A stretch of 64,000 bases of DNA from Synechococcus sp. CS-1331 (GCA_025127975.1 JAHLYQ010000044.1:1-64000), one strand, 5' to 3'. Counted from the first letter of the stretch, positions 1 through 11,447 are shown. The notes: generated by a model from the sequence alone, not told the origin. Translations and numbers: made by a program.

Positions 1-64
1 CCCACTTGACCTGGCTGCTGCTACTGCCACCCCAGTGGCACTGACAGCACCGGCTATTGGTTGA
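1..64 (+). CDS. possible 3' end of an upstream gene (partial)
   Basis: Reading from base 2, an open frame of about 20 codons ends with TGA at 62-64 (last residues LTAPAIG). It is followed 47 bases later by a strong terminator hairpin on the same strand, which suggests that a plus-strand gene ends here. Too little is visible to name it, and the frame could be chance. A second frame stops at base 7. Confidence 0.3.
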   Translation, partial: PLDLAAATATPVALTAPAIG

Positions 65-110
65 GGCTTAACAGCCCGGCAAAGGCCAACCCCCAAACGG
101 AATCCCCCCG

Positions 111-135
111 GCCCCCTCGCAAGAGGGGGCTTTTT
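111..135 (+). terminator. Rho-independent terminator
   Basis: An 8-bp perfect stem (GCCCCCTC / GAGGGGGC) with a GCAA tetraloop is followed directly by TTTTT. It would end transcription of a plus-strand gene entering from the left and insulate the desaturase gene that starts at 231. Confidence 0.8.
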
Positions 136-230
136 GTTGGCTCGGCAACAGCCAATCAGTCGCGGCTTGAGGGTCCCTATTCCTAGGGTTTGGAGGAATC
201 CTTTCAGCTTGATTCGTCTCCCCTTGTCAT

Positions 231-1412
231 GTGGCAGCGTCCTTGAAGTCGTCTGAATTCCTCCTCTCCCAATCGCAGCTCCATCGTTCCTCGACGCCCA
301 CTACCTATCCCAGCAAGGCGCAATTGCTGGCCTGCCTTCCCGCCTCCCTGCTGACCATTGACCCCGTTAAGGCCTGGGGGAGTCTGGCCATGTCTCTAGG
401 CCTGACCCTGCTGGCCTACGGCGTGGGCACCCAGATACCCCTCCGGCTAAGCGCCGCGCCCCTCTGGCTGCTTTATGCCGTGGTGACAGGCACTGTGGCG
501 GGCGGTTGCTGGGTGATTGCCCATGAGTGCGGGCACCGCGCCTTTCACCCCAACCCCCGGGTGGAGACGGCGGTGGGCTTTGTGCTCCACAGCCTGCTGC
601 TGGTGCCCTACTTCAGCTGGCAGCGCAGCCATGCGGTGCACCACGCCCATTGCAATCACCTCGAAGCGGGTGAAACCCATGTACCTCCCCGTTCCAATTC
701 GCCCGAGGGCAGGCTGCTGAAAGGGGTGCTCAGTCGGATTGGGCCGGAACTGTACGGCGTCTACGCCCTGATCTTCCACCTGCTGGTGGGGTGGCCGCTC
801 TATCTACTTTTTGGAGTTACAGGGGGTGCAGATTATGGAGCTCCCACCTCCCATTTCTGGAATCCATTGCCCTTTAACAAGGGCAAAAAGCAGCTGTTTC
901 CGGATTCCGTTCGGAAACTGATGCTGCTATCAAATCTTGGCCTGCTGGCTATGCTTTTGGTGTTGGCGCTGGTTTCGTTTCACTATTCTTTTCTACGGGT
1001 TTTGTGCGTCTATGGGCTCCCGTATCTGGTGGTCAATGCCTGGCTGGTTGCCTATACTTGGCTGCAGCACAGTGATACCGATATTCCCCATTTTTCTTCG
1101 GGCGACTGGACCTGGGCGAAGGGTGCTCTTCAGACTGTGGATCGTCCCTACGGGCCCCTGTTGAACTTTCTGCATCATGGGATTGGTTCAACCCATGTGT
1201 GCCACCACGTCAACTCCCGAATTCCCCACTACAACGCCTGGCAGGCAGCCGCCCTGTTGAAGCAGCAGTTTCCGGCACTCGTGCGCCATGACCCCACGCC
1301 AATTCATGCCGCGATCTGGCGGGTGGCAAGTCGCTGTGTGATCGTGTCCCAGGCCCCTTCAGGCGACGGATACTTTTACGAGCCCCAAATCAGCTCTTTG
1401 ACTGATGATTGA
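231..1412 (+). CDS. membrane fatty acid desaturase (FAD2-like, Delta12/omega-3 type)
   Basis: This is an integral membrane di-iron desaturase that introduces double bonds into membrane lipid acyl chains. The three histidine boxes are visible: HECGH (98-102), HxxHH in HAVHHAHCNH (134-143) and HVCHH (322-326), with hydrophobic segments between them. The text around box 3 (HVCHHVNSRIPHYNAW) resembles the plant FAD2 type. The length, 393 aa, is normal. The start is a GTG at 231; an ATG at 229 is out of frame and stops after five codons. Family knowledge supports acyl-lipid desaturation at Delta12 or omega-3, but the exact regiospecificity cannot be read from the sequence. The gene stands alone behind a terminator. 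Confidence 0.88.
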   Translation: MAASLKSSEFLLSQSQLHRSSTPTTYPSKAQLLACLPASLLTIDPVKAWGSLAMSLGLTLLAYGVGTQIPLRLSAAPLWLLYAVVTGTVAGGCWVIAHECGHRAFHPNPRVETAVGFVLHSLLLVPYFSWQRSHAVHHAHCNHLEAGETHVPPRSNSPEGRLLKGVLSRIGPELYGVYALIFHLLVGWPLYLLFGVTGGADYGAPTSHFWNPLPFNKGKKQLFPDSVRKLMLLSNLGLLAMLLVLALVSFHYSFLRVLCVYGLPYLVVNAWLVAYTWLQHSDTDIPHFSSGDWTWAKGALQTVDRPYGPLLNFLHHGIGSTHVCHHVNSRIPHYNAWQAAALLKQQFPALVRHDPTPIHAAIWRVASRCVIVSQAPSGDGYFYEPQISSLTDD

Positions 1413-1420
1413 GATCCAAA

Positions 1421-1492
<72 letters not shown>

Positions 1493-1554
1493 GCCCCAAT
1501 GAAATTAGCATTGACCGGCTTGCCTTACTGCCTTGCCCCGTTGCCTACCTGAAG

Positions 1555-1809
1555 ATGGGACCAAATTCTGACCCGATTGATCCTGCCTTGCGTGCCCGGC
1601 TCCTCCAGGAAGTCCGCACTCCCTGGCGAGGCCTGCGCAGGGGGCTGTGGCTGGCCCTGGCGGCCTCGGGGGCGGTTGGGTTGGCAACGATGGCCATGCG
1701 AGCGGCGAGCGGCGCCGAGGTGGCCTCAGCCGATCTCCTGATCCAGATCGGTGCCCTCGGCTTGTTCGGCAGCCTCCTCTGGCTGGATCGCAACCGAGCC
1801 GGCAGCTGA
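1555..1809 (+). CDS. DUF3493 family small membrane protein
   Basis: An 84-aa protein with a basic N-terminal helix (RARLLQEVRTPWRGLRRGLW) and two hydrophobic segments (about residues 35-50 and 60-77), ending in WLDRNRAGS. This pattern matches the DUF3493 family found in cyanobacteria and plastids; its biochemical role is not established to my knowledge. The ATG at 1555 is the only good start. The last 84 bases overlap head-to-head with the end of the membrane protein gene on the other strand. Confidence 0.7.
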   Translation: MGPNSDPIDPALRARLLQEVRTPWRGLRRGLWLALAASGAVGLATMAMRAASGAEVASADLLIQIGALGLFGSLLWLDRNRAGS

Positions 1810-2418
1810 GCCGCCAGCTGAGGCGCCAGCTGCCACCTGGAGTGGCTCAAGCAGCAGCAGGGGCAGCCCCAGGCAGAGCCGCTGGGAGTCCAACTCCCCA
1901 CGGGTCATAGGCGGGTAGCTAGCCAGTGGGCCCGGCTTGCGGCTCAGCAGCGCGATCGCCTGGACAAGCTCCTGCAACTGCCACAGGACCAGGGCCAGCA
2001 GCGGGCAGGCCAGCAGCAGAGCAACAAAGCGTGGGCTGGCCGTCAGTGGTGAGAGGGGCGCGGCCAGGGCGGCGTGCTGATCAAGCCACCAGAAGAGAGG
2101 CAGTAGGGCAGCGGCCGCCAGCAGCATGGCCAGCCTGGCCGGCAGGGGGCTTTGCAGGGCCGCGAGCTGGAGCTGGGCTTCGCTGCGACCCCGCACCGGC
2201 ACCTGCACCAGCAGCAGGGAGCAGACGTCGGCAGGCCGCTGCCAGAGCAGGATCGCCGGCCCCAGCACGCCGATGGCCCAGGCCAGCAGCCGCTCTAGAC
2301 CTGGCAAGGGGCCCGGATCGGCACCGGCCAGAAGCAGCAGCAGCCCCAGCAGCTCCAGCGGAATGGCCCCGAGGGCCACGAGCTGGAGCCAGAGCAGGGG
2401 CTCGCTGCGGGCGTTCAC
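1726..2418 (-). CDS. low-complexity-tail membrane protein, colliding with DUF3493
   Basis: About 230 aa, starting at a GTG 5 bases after the infB stop (VNARSEPLLWLQLV). Four or so hydrophobic segments are visible (about residues 8-28, 35-55, 88-108 and 120-140), then a charged region and a poor-complexity tail ([20 protein letters not shown]). The tail is read through the convergent DUF3493 gene, with an 84-base overlap. I recall a cyanobacterial family annotated as low-complexity tail (colliding TM) membrane protein with this arrangement, and context and topology fit. Function is unknown. It is probably co-transcribed with infB. A longer upstream frame exists but lies inside infB and is not credible. 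Confidence 0.7.
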   Translation of the reverse strand: MNARSEPLLWLQLVALGAIPLELLGLLLLLAGADPGPLPGLERLLAWAIGVLGPAILLWQRPADVCSLLLVQVPVRGRSEAQLQLAALQSPLPARLAMLLAAAALLPLFWWLDQHAALAAPLSPLTASPRFVALLLACPLLALVLWQLQELVQAIALLSRKPGPLASYPPMTRGELDSQRLCLGLPLLLLEPLQVAAGASAGGSAAGSVAIQPEEAAEQAEGTDLDQEIG

Positions 2419-2423
2419 CGCGC

Positions 2424-5400
2424 TCAGGTGCTGAGGGTGCGGCGCTGGGTGACCAGCTTGTAGGCCTCCACCCGATCGCCTTCCTGCCAGCCCGTGTAGC
2501 GATCGGTGCCGATGCCGCACTCGAAGCCGGTGGCCACTTCCTTGACGTCGTCCTTGTTGCGACGCAGGGAGTCGAGGTCGCCCTCGAACACCTTCTCCTT
2601 GCCGCGCCAAACCCGCACCTTGCAGTTGCGTTGCAACTTGCCGCTGGTGACGTAACAACCCGCCACCGCACTGCGGCCGATGCTGAACACGGCCCGCACC
2701 TCGGCTTCGCCGAGGGACTCCTCCACCAGCTCCGGCTCCAGCAGGCCTTCCATGGCCATCTGGATGTCTTCCAGCAGCTTGTAGATCACGTCGTAGTCGC
2801 GCACATCGACGCCGGTGGCATCGGCGGCCCGCTTGGCGCCTGGCGCCATCGAGGTATTGAAGCCCACGATCACCGCACCGGAGGCGGCCGCCAGGTCGAC
2901 GTCGGTTTCGGTGATCTCGCCCGGAGCCGAGAGCAGCACCCGCACCTGCACTTCGCCCTGGGGCAGTCGTTCGAGGGAGCCAAGGATGGCTTCCACCGAA
3001 CCCTGTACGTCGGCCTTGAGGATCAGGTTGAGCTCCTTGAGCTCGCCCTCGCTTGCCTGGCCCGACATTGAGGCCAGGGAGACCCGGCGGGAAGCCATCT
3101 GCTGGGCCAGTCGGGTGGCGCGGGCTTCGCTGGCCCGGTCGCCCACCACCGAGCGGGCGGTCTTCTCGTCGGGATAGACCTCAAACTCGTCGCCGGCGGT
3201 GGGCACTTCGCTGAAGCCCAGGGCCTCAACTGCATAGGAGGGGCCGGCCTCCTTGACCCGTTTGCCGCTGTCGTCAACCATGGCCCGCACCTTGCCGAGT
3301 ACGGGCCCCGCCGCCAGCACATCCCCGGCCCGCAGGGTGCCGTTCTGCACCAGCAGGGTGGCCACCGGACCCTTGGCCTTGTCCAGGTGGGCCTCGATCA
3401 CGGTGCCGCGGGCCATGCGATCCGGGTTGGCCTTGAGGTCTTCCACCTCCGTCACCAGCAGGATCATCTCCAGCAACTTGTCGACGTTCTCGCCCTTGAG
3501 GGCGCTCACAGGCACCATCACGGTGTTGCCGCCCCAGTCTTCAGCCACCAGCTCGAGTCCCGAGAGCTCCTGCTTCACCCGATCGGGGGAGGCCCCCTCC
3601 TTGTCGATCTTGTTGATCGCCACCACGATCGGCACCTTGGCCGCGCGGGCGTGGCTGATCGCCTCCAGGGTTTGGGGCCGGACGCCGTCATCGGCGGCCA
3701 CCACCAACACCGCCACGTCGGTCACCTTGGTGCCGCGGGCCCGCATGGCGGTGAAGGCCTCGTGGCCAGGTGTATCCAGGAAGGTGATCCTGCGCTGTTC
3801 GCCGGCGTGGGGAATCTGCACTTGGTAAGCACCGATGTGCTGGGTGATGCCCCCGGCTTCGCCAGCGGCCACGCGGGTTTTGCGAATGGCATCAAGCAAG
3901 CTTGTTTTGCCATGGTCCACATGGCCCATCACCGTCACCACGGGAGGGCGACGGATCAGGTGGGCCAGGTCGCTCTCCTCGATCATCTCCACCGTCTTGG
4001 CGGCGGCCTCTTCGACGTCGTCTTCGAGCACCGGCACGCCGAATTCCTCGGCCACTGCCTCAATGGTGGAGAGATCCAGGCTCTGGGTGACCGTGGCGAT
4101 GATCCCCTTGAAGAACAGGCTCTTGATGATCTCGGAGCTCTCCACCCCGAGTTTCTCGGCCAGCTCCTGGACCGTCAGGTTGCCCTCGGGCACGATCAGC
4201 ATCTCCGGCCGCACTGCCTTGGCCTCACGGGAGGTCCGCAGTTCCATGGCGCGGCGCCGCTGGCGCTGGCGGGTGGTCTCCTTCTTGCGCTTGCGCATCG
4301 CCGCCATCGGTTTGGCGGCGGGGGCAGCGGCAGTGCGGGGCTTTGCGGGGCGCGCCAGGCTGGCCTGCAGGATGAAGGCTTCCTGTTCGCCGGCGTAACC
4401 GCCGGTTTCGGCGGTGAGCGCATCATCGTTTTCGCCGATGATGTGCACTTTGGTGCGCTGCTTCTGCGGCGTGCGGCTGCGCAGGGCTTCCAGCTTGGCG
4501 CTGTCGTCCCAGTCGGGGCGGCGGGGTTTGCCGGCGGCGCCTGGAGCCGTGGGGGGGCGGAAACCAGGCCGCCTCGGAGCTGCTGGAGCGGCTGGGCTGG
4601 CGTTGGGACGCACCAGATTGGTACTGCCGGGGCTAGGGGCTGCGCCAGCTTCACTGCGATCTCCCGGCCGTCGCGGCGGCGGCGCGGTGGGCCGGCCGGA
4701 GGGCTTCTGGAGCTGCATCAGCTCGCCCGGCGCCATCGGTTTGCGCATGCCGGCTGGCATGCCGGGTCTACCCGGAGCGGCTGGGCGATCGGGTGCTGCG
4801 GGCCCGGTGCTGTCGCGACTGTCGCGCCGGATCGGCTTGCCGACGAGCTCCAGGGGAGTCGGGCCGGGGCGTCCCGCCATGCCGGCCTGACCAGGCCGGG
4901 TGGGTGCGGGAACTCCCGACCGCTGCGGTGCAGGTGGCCGCTGGCTCAGGGGAGCCCGGCCAGCCGGCGGTGCGGGCCGGCTGCTGGTGGTGCCGCCGCC
5001 GGGGCGCACCGGTAATTCCGGTTTGCGACTGCTGAGGACTGGTGTGGTTTGGGCCGGTCTGGCCGGGGCTGGGGCCGGGGCCGGGCTGCTGGGTCGGGCC
5101 GGCTTGGAGGCAATCACCACCGGCTTGATCGGCGCGATCGAGGGTTTGCTGGCTGGGCCAGGGGGCTTGGTGACCAGGGCCGGTTTGCTGACCAGGGCAG
5201 GAGGCTTGCTGGCCGGGGCCGGCTTGCTGACCAGGGCAGGGGGTTTGCTGACCAGAGCAGGAGGCTTGGTGGCCGGGGCCGGCTTGCTGACCAGAGCAGG
5301 AGGCTTGGTGACGGGCTGCTTGGTGACGGGCGGTCCCACCAAGGGGCGGGCCGGGGGCGGCAGGGCGGGTTTGGCTGCCATGGGGGCGGCACCAGCACTC

Positions 5401-5648
5401 TCGGCCTTCTTGACCGAGAGGATTGCTTTGGGAGCGGCTGCAGCCGGAGCTGGAGCGGGTTTCGAGGGGCTGCCGTTGCTGCCGGTCTTGATCAGGGAGC
5501 GGATGCGGGAAGCTTCGTCGTCGCTGATCGAGCTGCTGTGGCTCTTGGCCGCAACCCCCAGCTTCTCGGCGGCGTCGAGCACGTCCTTGTTCTCCAGGCC
5601 GAGATCCCGGGAAAGCTCATAAATTCTTACTTTGCCGCTGCTGGTCAT
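2424..5648 (-). CDS. infB: translation initiation factor IF-2
   Basis: IF-2 is the GTPase that delivers initiator fMet-tRNA to the 30S subunit and promotes subunit joining. The protein is 1074 aa, typical of the long cyanobacterial form. It has an N-terminal IF2_N motif ([20 protein letters not shown]), a very long Pro/Ala/Lys linker (about 55-400), a second IF2_N-like region near 480, and the G domain from about 565 with [17 protein letters not shown] and NKID. The C-terminal beta barrels include the fMet-tRNA-binding domain ([20 protein letters not shown]). It is downstream of ylxR, nusA and rimP on the same strand, the classic translation/transcription operon. The linker DNA contains 60-bp tandem repeats. 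Confidence 0.98.
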   Translation of the reverse strand: MTSSGKVRIYELSRDLGLENKDVLDAAEKLGVAAKSHSSSISDDEASRIRSLIKTGSNGSPSKPAPAPAAAAPKAILSVKKAESAGAAPMAAKPALPPPARPLVGPPVTKQPVTKPPALVSKPAPATKPPALVSKPPALVSKPAPASKPPALVSKPALVTKPPGPASKPSIAPIKPVVIASKPARPSSPAPAPAPARPAQTTPVLSSRKPELPVRPGGGTTSSRPAPPAGRAPLSQRPPAPQRSGVPAPTRPGQAGMAGRPGPTPLELVGKPIRRDSRDSTGPAAPDRPAAPGRPGMPAGMRKPMAPGELMQLQKPSGRPTAPPPRRPGDRSEAGAAPSPGSTNLVRPNASPAAPAAPRRPGFRPPTAPGAAGKPRRPDWDDSAKLEALRSRTPQKQRTKVHIIGENDDALTAETGGYAGEQEAFILQASLARPAKPRTAAAPAAKPMAAMRKRKKETTRQRQRRRAMELRTSREAKAVRPEMLIVPEGNLTVQELAEKLGVESSEIIKSLFFKGIIATVTQSLDLSTIEAVAEEFGVPVLEDDVEEAAAKTVEMIEESDLAHLIRRPPVVTVMGHVDHGKTSLLDAIRKTRVAAGEAGGITQHIGAYQVQIPHAGEQRRITFLDTPGHEAFTAMRARGTKVTDVAVLVVAADDGVRPQTLEAISHARAAKVPIVVAINKIDKEGASPDRVKQELSGLELVAEDWGGNTVMVPVSALKGENVDKLLEMILLVTEVEDLKANPDRMARGTVIEAHLDKAKGPVATLLVQNGTLRAGDVLAAGPVLGKVRAMVDDSGKRVKEAGPSYAVEALGFSEVPTAGDEFEVYPDEKTARSVVGDRASEARATRLAQQMASRRVSLASMSGQASEGELKELNLILKADVQGSVEAILGSLERLPQGEVQVRVLLSAPGEITETDVDLAAASGAVIVGFNTSMAPGAKRAADATGVDVRDYDVIYKLLEDIQMAMEGLLEPELVEESLGEAEVRAVFSIGRSAVAGCYVTSGKLQRNCKVRVWRGKEKVFEGDLDSLRRNKDDVKEVATGFECGIGTDRYTGWQEGDRVEAYKLVTQRRTLST
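5161..5330 (-). repeat. 60-bp tandem repeat inside the infB linker
   Basis: Bases 5191-5250 and 5251-5310 are near-identical 60-bp copies with a few substitutions, flanked by partial copies. On the coding strand they give a 20-residue period built from KPPALVSKP and KPAPA blocks. Each 60-bp unit itself contains two half-repeats around gaccagggcagg. The frame is preserved, so the array changes only the length of the disordered IF-2 linker. Confidence 0.85.
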
Positions 5649-5731
5649 TCAGGTCTCCATGGGACGGGGCCCAAGGGCCGCCAAGCGGGGCCGAGGGGCA
5701 CACCAGGCCGCAGGTACGCTCCGGCCAATTG

Positions 5732-6010
5732 TCATCTTGCCTTAAAGGCGAGATCAGCGCCGGGTGTCAGGCGCCTTTCGAGGCTTGCAACGATGGAATC
5801 CGCAACCTGGCAGCGCAGGGCCCGTTGCAGACGCTTGCGCCGTTTCGCCTCTTCGAGGCACTCCTGATTGGGGCAGAGATAGGCCGAACGGCCCATGCCC
5901 TGATCCAAGCAGATACCCCCCTCAGCCAGCCGGATCACCCGCCAGAGCTGCTCCCTATCCAGCAACTTGCGGCAGGCGACGCAGCGCCGCAACACCGGAC
6001 TGCTAGTCAC
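5732..6010 (-). CDS. ylxR: YlxR-family RNA-binding protein
   Basis: A 92-aa protein with the YlxR/DUF448 signature: an N-terminal RRCVACRK, then LWRVIR, GRSAYLCPN and a C-terminal basic helix (EEAKRRKRLQRAL). In other bacteria YlxR (RnpM) binds RNA and modulates RNase P; in cyanobacteria its role is inferred from homology. It overlaps the nusA stop by 4 bases (ATGA) and lies 83 bases before infB, so it is translationally coupled within the operon. Confidence 0.92.
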   Translation of the reverse strand: MTSSPVLRRCVACRKLLDREQLWRVIRLAEGGICLDQGMGRSAYLCPNQECLEEAKRRKRLQRALRCQVADSIVASLERRLTPGADLAFKAR

Positions 6011-7356
6011 CGGGTTCCGCCCTCGTCAGGGTCGGCAACGGCCTCCTCGGTGAAGTCCTCCTCTTCTTCGGGCAGGGGGTAGAGCTCCCGCAGGCGGGCA
6101 TCTTCCTCGGCCCTGGCGGCCTGCTCCACTTCCAGCCGGGCTTCGGCTTCAGCCTGAAGGGCCTCCTCCTCCTGGCGCTGGGCGATCAGTTCGGAGACCA
6201 CCGCGTCTTCAGCGGCCTGGTCGTACTCGCTGGCGTTCTTGATGTCGAGCTTCCAGCCGGTGAGTCGGGCGGCCAGGCGCACGTTCTGGCCCTCGCGGCC
6301 GATCGCCAGGCTGAGCTGGTCATGGGGCACCAGCACGTGGGCGTGCTGCCCCTCCGGGTCGACCAGGCGCACCATCTCGACCCTGGCCGGGCTGAGGGAG
6401 TTGGCGATGTACTGGCCAGGATCGGGCGACCAGCGAATCACGTCGATCTTTTCTCCGCGCAACTCGTTGACCACCTGCTGGATGCGGGAGCCCCGGGCAC
6501 CGATGCAGGCGCCCACCGGATCCACCTCCCGTTCCACCGAATCGACGGCCACCTTGGTGCGGGGTCCGACCGAGCGGGAGGGCGGATTGGCTTCTCGGGC
6601 TACGGCCACGATTCGCACCGAGCCCTCCTGGATCTCGGGCACCTCGTTCTCGAACAAATACACCACCAGGCCGGCGTTGGAGCGGCTGACAAACAGCTGG
6701 GGGCCGCGCCGTGAAACCTCACTCACCTCCTTGAGGAAAACCTTGAAGGTGGCGTTGGCCCGGTAGTTGTCGTTTGGTAGCTGGTCGCGGCGGGGCAGCT
6801 CGGCCTCCACCTCGGGCCGGCCCAGGCCACTGCTGACAGCCATGATCACGCTCTGTCGCTCGAAGCGAATCACCCGGGCCGTGAGCACCGGGTCTTCTAG
6901 GTCGGCGAATTCTTCTTGAATCATGCGCCGCTGTTGGTCGCGCAGCTTCTGGGCCAGCACCTGCTTGGTGGTGGCGGCGGCCATGCGCCCGAAGTCGTCC
7001 TTTTCCGGGGTGACATCGAGCACCACCGTGTCGCCGATCTGGGCGTCATCGGTGACCTGTTGCACCTCAGCTAGGGAAATCTGGTGGTCTTCGCTCTCCA
7101 CCTCCTCCACGATGATCTTGGAGGCCAGCACCCGATAGCCCTCTTCCTCGAGGTCCAGGCCCACATCAAAGTTGGAGAAGTAGTCCTCCTCGAAGGGGTC
7201 TTCGCTGATCCCCAGGTAAAGGGTGCGGCGATAGCGCTCGTAGCCCTTGAGCAGGGCTTCCCGCAGGGCGGCCTCCACCACGGGGGGCGGCAGCTTCTTC
7301 TCTTCGCTGATGTCCTCGATCAGGTTGTTCAGACCGGGGAGCAGAACCAGGGCCAT
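6007..7356 (-). CDS. nusA: transcription termination/antitermination factor NusA
   Basis: NusA binds RNA polymerase and nascent RNA, affecting pausing, termination and antitermination. The 449-aa protein has the N-terminal polymerase-binding domain (LNNLIEDISEEKKLPPPVVE), an S1 domain near 135-200, and two KH domains with VGACIGARGSRIQQVVNEL and AIGREGQNVRLAARLTGWK. It ends in an acidic tail (ELYPLPEEEEDFTEEA) and lacks the extra E. coli-type C-terminal repeats, as is usual in cyanobacteria. It sits between rimP (31-base gap) and ylxR (4-base overlap). Confidence 0.98.
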   Translation of the reverse strand: MALVLLPGLNNLIEDISEEKKLPPPVVEAALREALLKGYERYRRTLYLGISEDPFEEDYFSNFDVGLDLEEEGYRVLASKIIVEEVESEDHQISLAEVQQVTDDAQIGDTVVLDVTPEKDDFGRMAAATTKQVLAQKLRDQQRRMIQEEFADLEDPVLTARVIRFERQSVIMAVSSGLGRPEVEAELPRRDQLPNDNYRANATFKVFLKEVSEVSRRGPQLFVSRSNAGLVVYLFENEVPEIQEGSVRIVAVAREANPPSRSVGPRTKVAVDSVEREVDPVGACIGARGSRIQQVVNELRGEKIDVIRWSPDPGQYIANSLSPARVEMVRLVDPEGQHAHVLVPHDQLSLAIGREGQNVRLAARLTGWKLDIKNASEYDQAAEDAVVSELIAQRQEEEALQAEAEARLEVEQAARAEEDARLRELYPLPEEEEDFTEEAVADPDEGGTR

Positions 7357-7387
7357 GGATCAGGGGTGAGAAATGGGCAGGGAGCGT

Positions 7388-7861
7388 TCAGGTGGGCTGG
7401 GCTGGGGTGACCAGGGAAACCCTGATCACCGCGTCCCTTGGGATGAGCTGGGTGCGGCCGCGGACGTTGAGGTGCAGATCCTTTGCGTCGCGCTCCAGCA
7501 GGAGCCCTTCGCGCCGCACCTCCAGGCCCTGGTCGTCCCGACAGATCACCTCAATCGGAAATCCGCGGAAACTGCGGAAGTCGCGGTCGTCGTGAAGATT
7601 GTCGCTGACGCCAGGGCTGCTGACCTCCAGAACATAGGCATCGCCTAGCCATTCGGCCGCTTCGATCGCCTCCCCAAGCGGTGCACTCAGGGAGGCGCAC
7701 TCATCGAGGCTGATGTCACTGCCATCGGCCCGCTGCACAAGCACCTGCACCGTCATGGGAATCCGGTGGGTGAACAGGTGAACGCCCTTCAGCTCGAAAC
7801 CTGCAGCAGCCGTGGCCAGTTGGGCCAGGCGCTCGAGTTCGGGCAGCAGGGGATGGGGCAA
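7388..7861 (-). CDS. rimP: ribosome maturation factor RimP
   Basis: RimP helps assemble the 30S subunit. The 157-aa sequence has the conserved VQVLVQRADGSDISLDEC, a long central helix region, YVLEVSSPGVSDNL and the C-terminal SH3-like domain (GLLLERDAKDLHLNV). It is the first gene of the rimP-nusA-ylxR-infB series; the promoter should lie upstream of 7861. The start MPHPLLPELERLA gives the normal family length. Confidence 0.95.
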   Translation of the reverse strand: MPHPLLPELERLAQLATAAAGFELKGVHLFTHRIPMTVQVLVQRADGSDISLDECASLSAPLGEAIEAAEWLGDAYVLEVSSPGVSDNLHDDRDFRSFRGFPIEVICRDDQGLEVRREGLLLERDAKDLHLNVRGRTQLIPRDAVIRVSLVTPAQPT

Positions 7862-7983
7862 CGGTGCAGGGAAGCTGGGGGCGGGGGCCCGCCGGCTTTT
7901 GCAGTTTTGTAACTGCCCTCAGGCAGCCCGTATTCAGCCTGAAACTGAACCGGAGCCTTTGGGATTGCCCGCCGGGCAAGCAA

Positions 7984-8283
7984 TCACCCTAGGGGATTGC
8001 CCGTTCCAGGCCCCATGCCGCCGACGGGAGGGATCTCGATCACCGGGGCCTCGGCGAAGTAGTCGCTGGGCTGGACGGTGCCCAGCTGGCTGGTGTCCTG
8101 GTTCAGGCACTGGCACTTCTGCTCGTCGGTGCGCAGGTACTGGCATACCCGGGCCCAGAGCTTGGCGCGGCTGCCCGGCCCTCCCTGGCTGAAGTGCACC
8201 AGGTCCTTGCCGCCGGCCATGCCCTGAATCTCAACTTGACAGAGGCTGCAGCGCTGGCGCTTGCCTGGGGGAATTGCTGACAT
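7984..8283 (-). CDS. conserved hypothetical protein with a cysteine-rich pattern
   Basis: A 99-aa protein starting MSAIPPGKRQRCSLCQ. It contains a CSLC pair near the N-terminus, one Cys in ARVCQYL and a CQC pair in QKCQCLNQD, so five cysteines in total; the C-terminus is Pro/Gly-rich (VIEIPPVGGMGPGTG). The Cys spacing could hold a metal or form disulfides, but no known domain is recognised. An upstream ATG at 8328 would overlap the divergent phosphoesterase start, so 8283 is preferred. The two genes are divergent, 34 bases apart. Confidence 0.65.
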   Translation of the reverse strand: MSAIPPGKRQRCSLCQVEIQGMAGGKDLVHFSQGGPGSRAKLWARVCQYLRTDEQKCQCLNQDTSQLGTVQPSDYFAEAPVIEIPPVGGMGPGTGNPLG

Positions 8284-8317
8284 GGCCGCCGCTGCGAACA
8301 GGGGCCAACTTAGGCCG

Positions 8318-10272
<1,955 letters not shown>

Positions 10273-10308
10273 GGACTGCTACGGTCGCGGCCCGTTTGGG
10301 CGTGATCG

Positions 10309-11022
10309 ATGTCGGACCTGCAAGATCAGATGAAGCAGGCGGTGGCGGCGGCAGCCACCGAGCAGATCCGCAGCGGCATGGTGGTGGGGCTGGGCTCCGG
10401 CTCCACCGCGGCCCTAATGATTCAGGCCCTGGGGGCCAAGCTCAAGTGCGGTGAGCTCAGCGACATCGTGGGTGTGCCCACCTCCTTCCAGGGCGAGGTG
10501 CTCGCCGCCGAGCTCGGTATTCCCCTGCAGAGCCTCAACGCGGTGGATCGGATCGATCTGGCCATTGACGGTGCCGATGAGGTGGATCCGGCCTTCCAGC
10601 TGATCAAGGGTGGCGGAGCCTGCCATGTGCAGGAAAAGCTGGTGGCGGTTCGCGCCAAGCGCTTTGTGGTGGTGGTGGATTCCACCAAGCTGGTGGACAC
10701 CCTCAACCTCGGCTTCCTACTGCCGGTGGAGGTGCTCCCGGGTGCCTGGCGTCAGGTGCAGGGCCAGCTCAAGGCAATGGGCGGCGAGGCCCAGCTTCGG
10801 ATGGCCGTGAAGAAGGCCGGTCCGGTGGTGACAGACCAAGGGAATCTGGTTTTGGATGTGAAATTCGCAGGCGGCATCGGCGATCCGGCCGTCCTGGAGG
10901 CGGCGATCAACAACATCCCTGGCGTGCTGGAGAACGGCCTGTTCGTCAATCTCACCGACCAGGTGCTCGTGGGTGAGATCGTTGCTGGCGAGCCCCGGGT
11001 GCGGGATCTGGCGAAGCGCTGA
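10309..11022 (+). CDS. rpiA: ribose-5-phosphate isomerase A
   Basis: Interconverts ribose-5-phosphate and ribulose-5-phosphate in the Calvin cycle and oxidative pentose phosphate pathway. The 237-aa protein shows [12 protein letters not shown], the catalytic-region DGADEVDP, the [11 protein letters not shown] segment, and [12 protein letters not shown] near the C-terminus. It follows the protease gene by 36 bases on the same strand and is convergent with yjbQ, whose stop lies 26 bases away. Confidence 0.97.
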   Translation: MSDLQDQMKQAVAAAATEQIRSGMVVGLGSGSTAALMIQALGAKLKCGELSDIVGVPTSFQGEVLAAELGIPLQSLNAVDRIDLAIDGADEVDPAFQLIKGGGACHVQEKLVAVRAKRFVVVVDSTKLVDTLNLGFLLPVEVLPGAWRQVQGQLKAMGGEAQLRMAVKKAGPVVTDQGNLVLDVKFAGGIGDPAVLEAAINNIPGVLENGLFVNLTDQVLVGEIVAGEPRVRDLAKR

Positions 11023-11048
11023 GGCGCGATCCCAGCTCCTGTACTCCC

Positions 11049-11447
11049 TCAGACGCCACAGAGCTGCAGCAGCACCTGGCGCTGACGGGGGCCATCCAAT
11101 TCCACCAGCAGCACGGCCTGGTAGCGGCCCAGCTTCAGGGCGATCAGGTGGGCATGGGCGTTGCGCGGCTCATCGGCGGGAATGCCCGGCCGCAGGTGCA
11201 GGTCGTTGTGGGCGTAGGCCTCCTCGGGGGGCGTCAGGGCTAGGAAGTGGCGCTCGATGTCGCCCAGCAACCGTTCCTCGGTCTCGTTCACGACCAAGGC
11301 GGTGGTGGTGTGCTGACCGGCGGCCACCAGCAGGCCGTTGCGGATCCCGGTGCCATCCACGAAGGCCTGCAGGTCGGCGCTGATGTCGTGGCAGCTGAAG
11401 CTGGCCGTGGTGGTGCGCTCTAGCCGGGTGGAGTGAAACGTCACCAT
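11049..11447 (-). CDS. yjbQ: YjbQ/UPF0047 family protein
   Basis: A 132-aa member of the YjbQ (UPF0047) family. Conserved features are GQHTTTALVVNE, AHNDLHLRPG and NAHAHLIALKLG, with the histidines that form the putative metal site. E. coli YjbQ has weak thiamine-phosphate synthase activity, but the physiological role of the family is unsettled. It lies 21 bases downstream of hisD on the same strand and may be read with it. Confidence 0.9.
   Translation of the reverse strand: MVTFHSTRLERTTTASFSCHDISADLQAFVDGTGIRNGLLVAAGQHTTTALVVNETEERLLGDIERHFLALTPPEEAYAHNDLHLRPGIPADEPRNAHAHLIALKLGRYQAVLLVELDGPRQRQVLLQLCGV

Noticed and set aside
3387..5015. A 542-codon open frame on the plus strand opposite infB
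   Set aside because: It is the mirror of the GC-rich infB frame, rich in His, Gly, Arg and Gln, with no domain pattern; infB on the other strand is certain.
7962..8004. A repeated ggattgcccg unit with an inverted partner between rimP and the Cys-rich gene
   Set aside because: It could form a bulged hairpin after the minus-strand gene, but there is no T-run and the pairing is imperfect, so I did not call a terminator.
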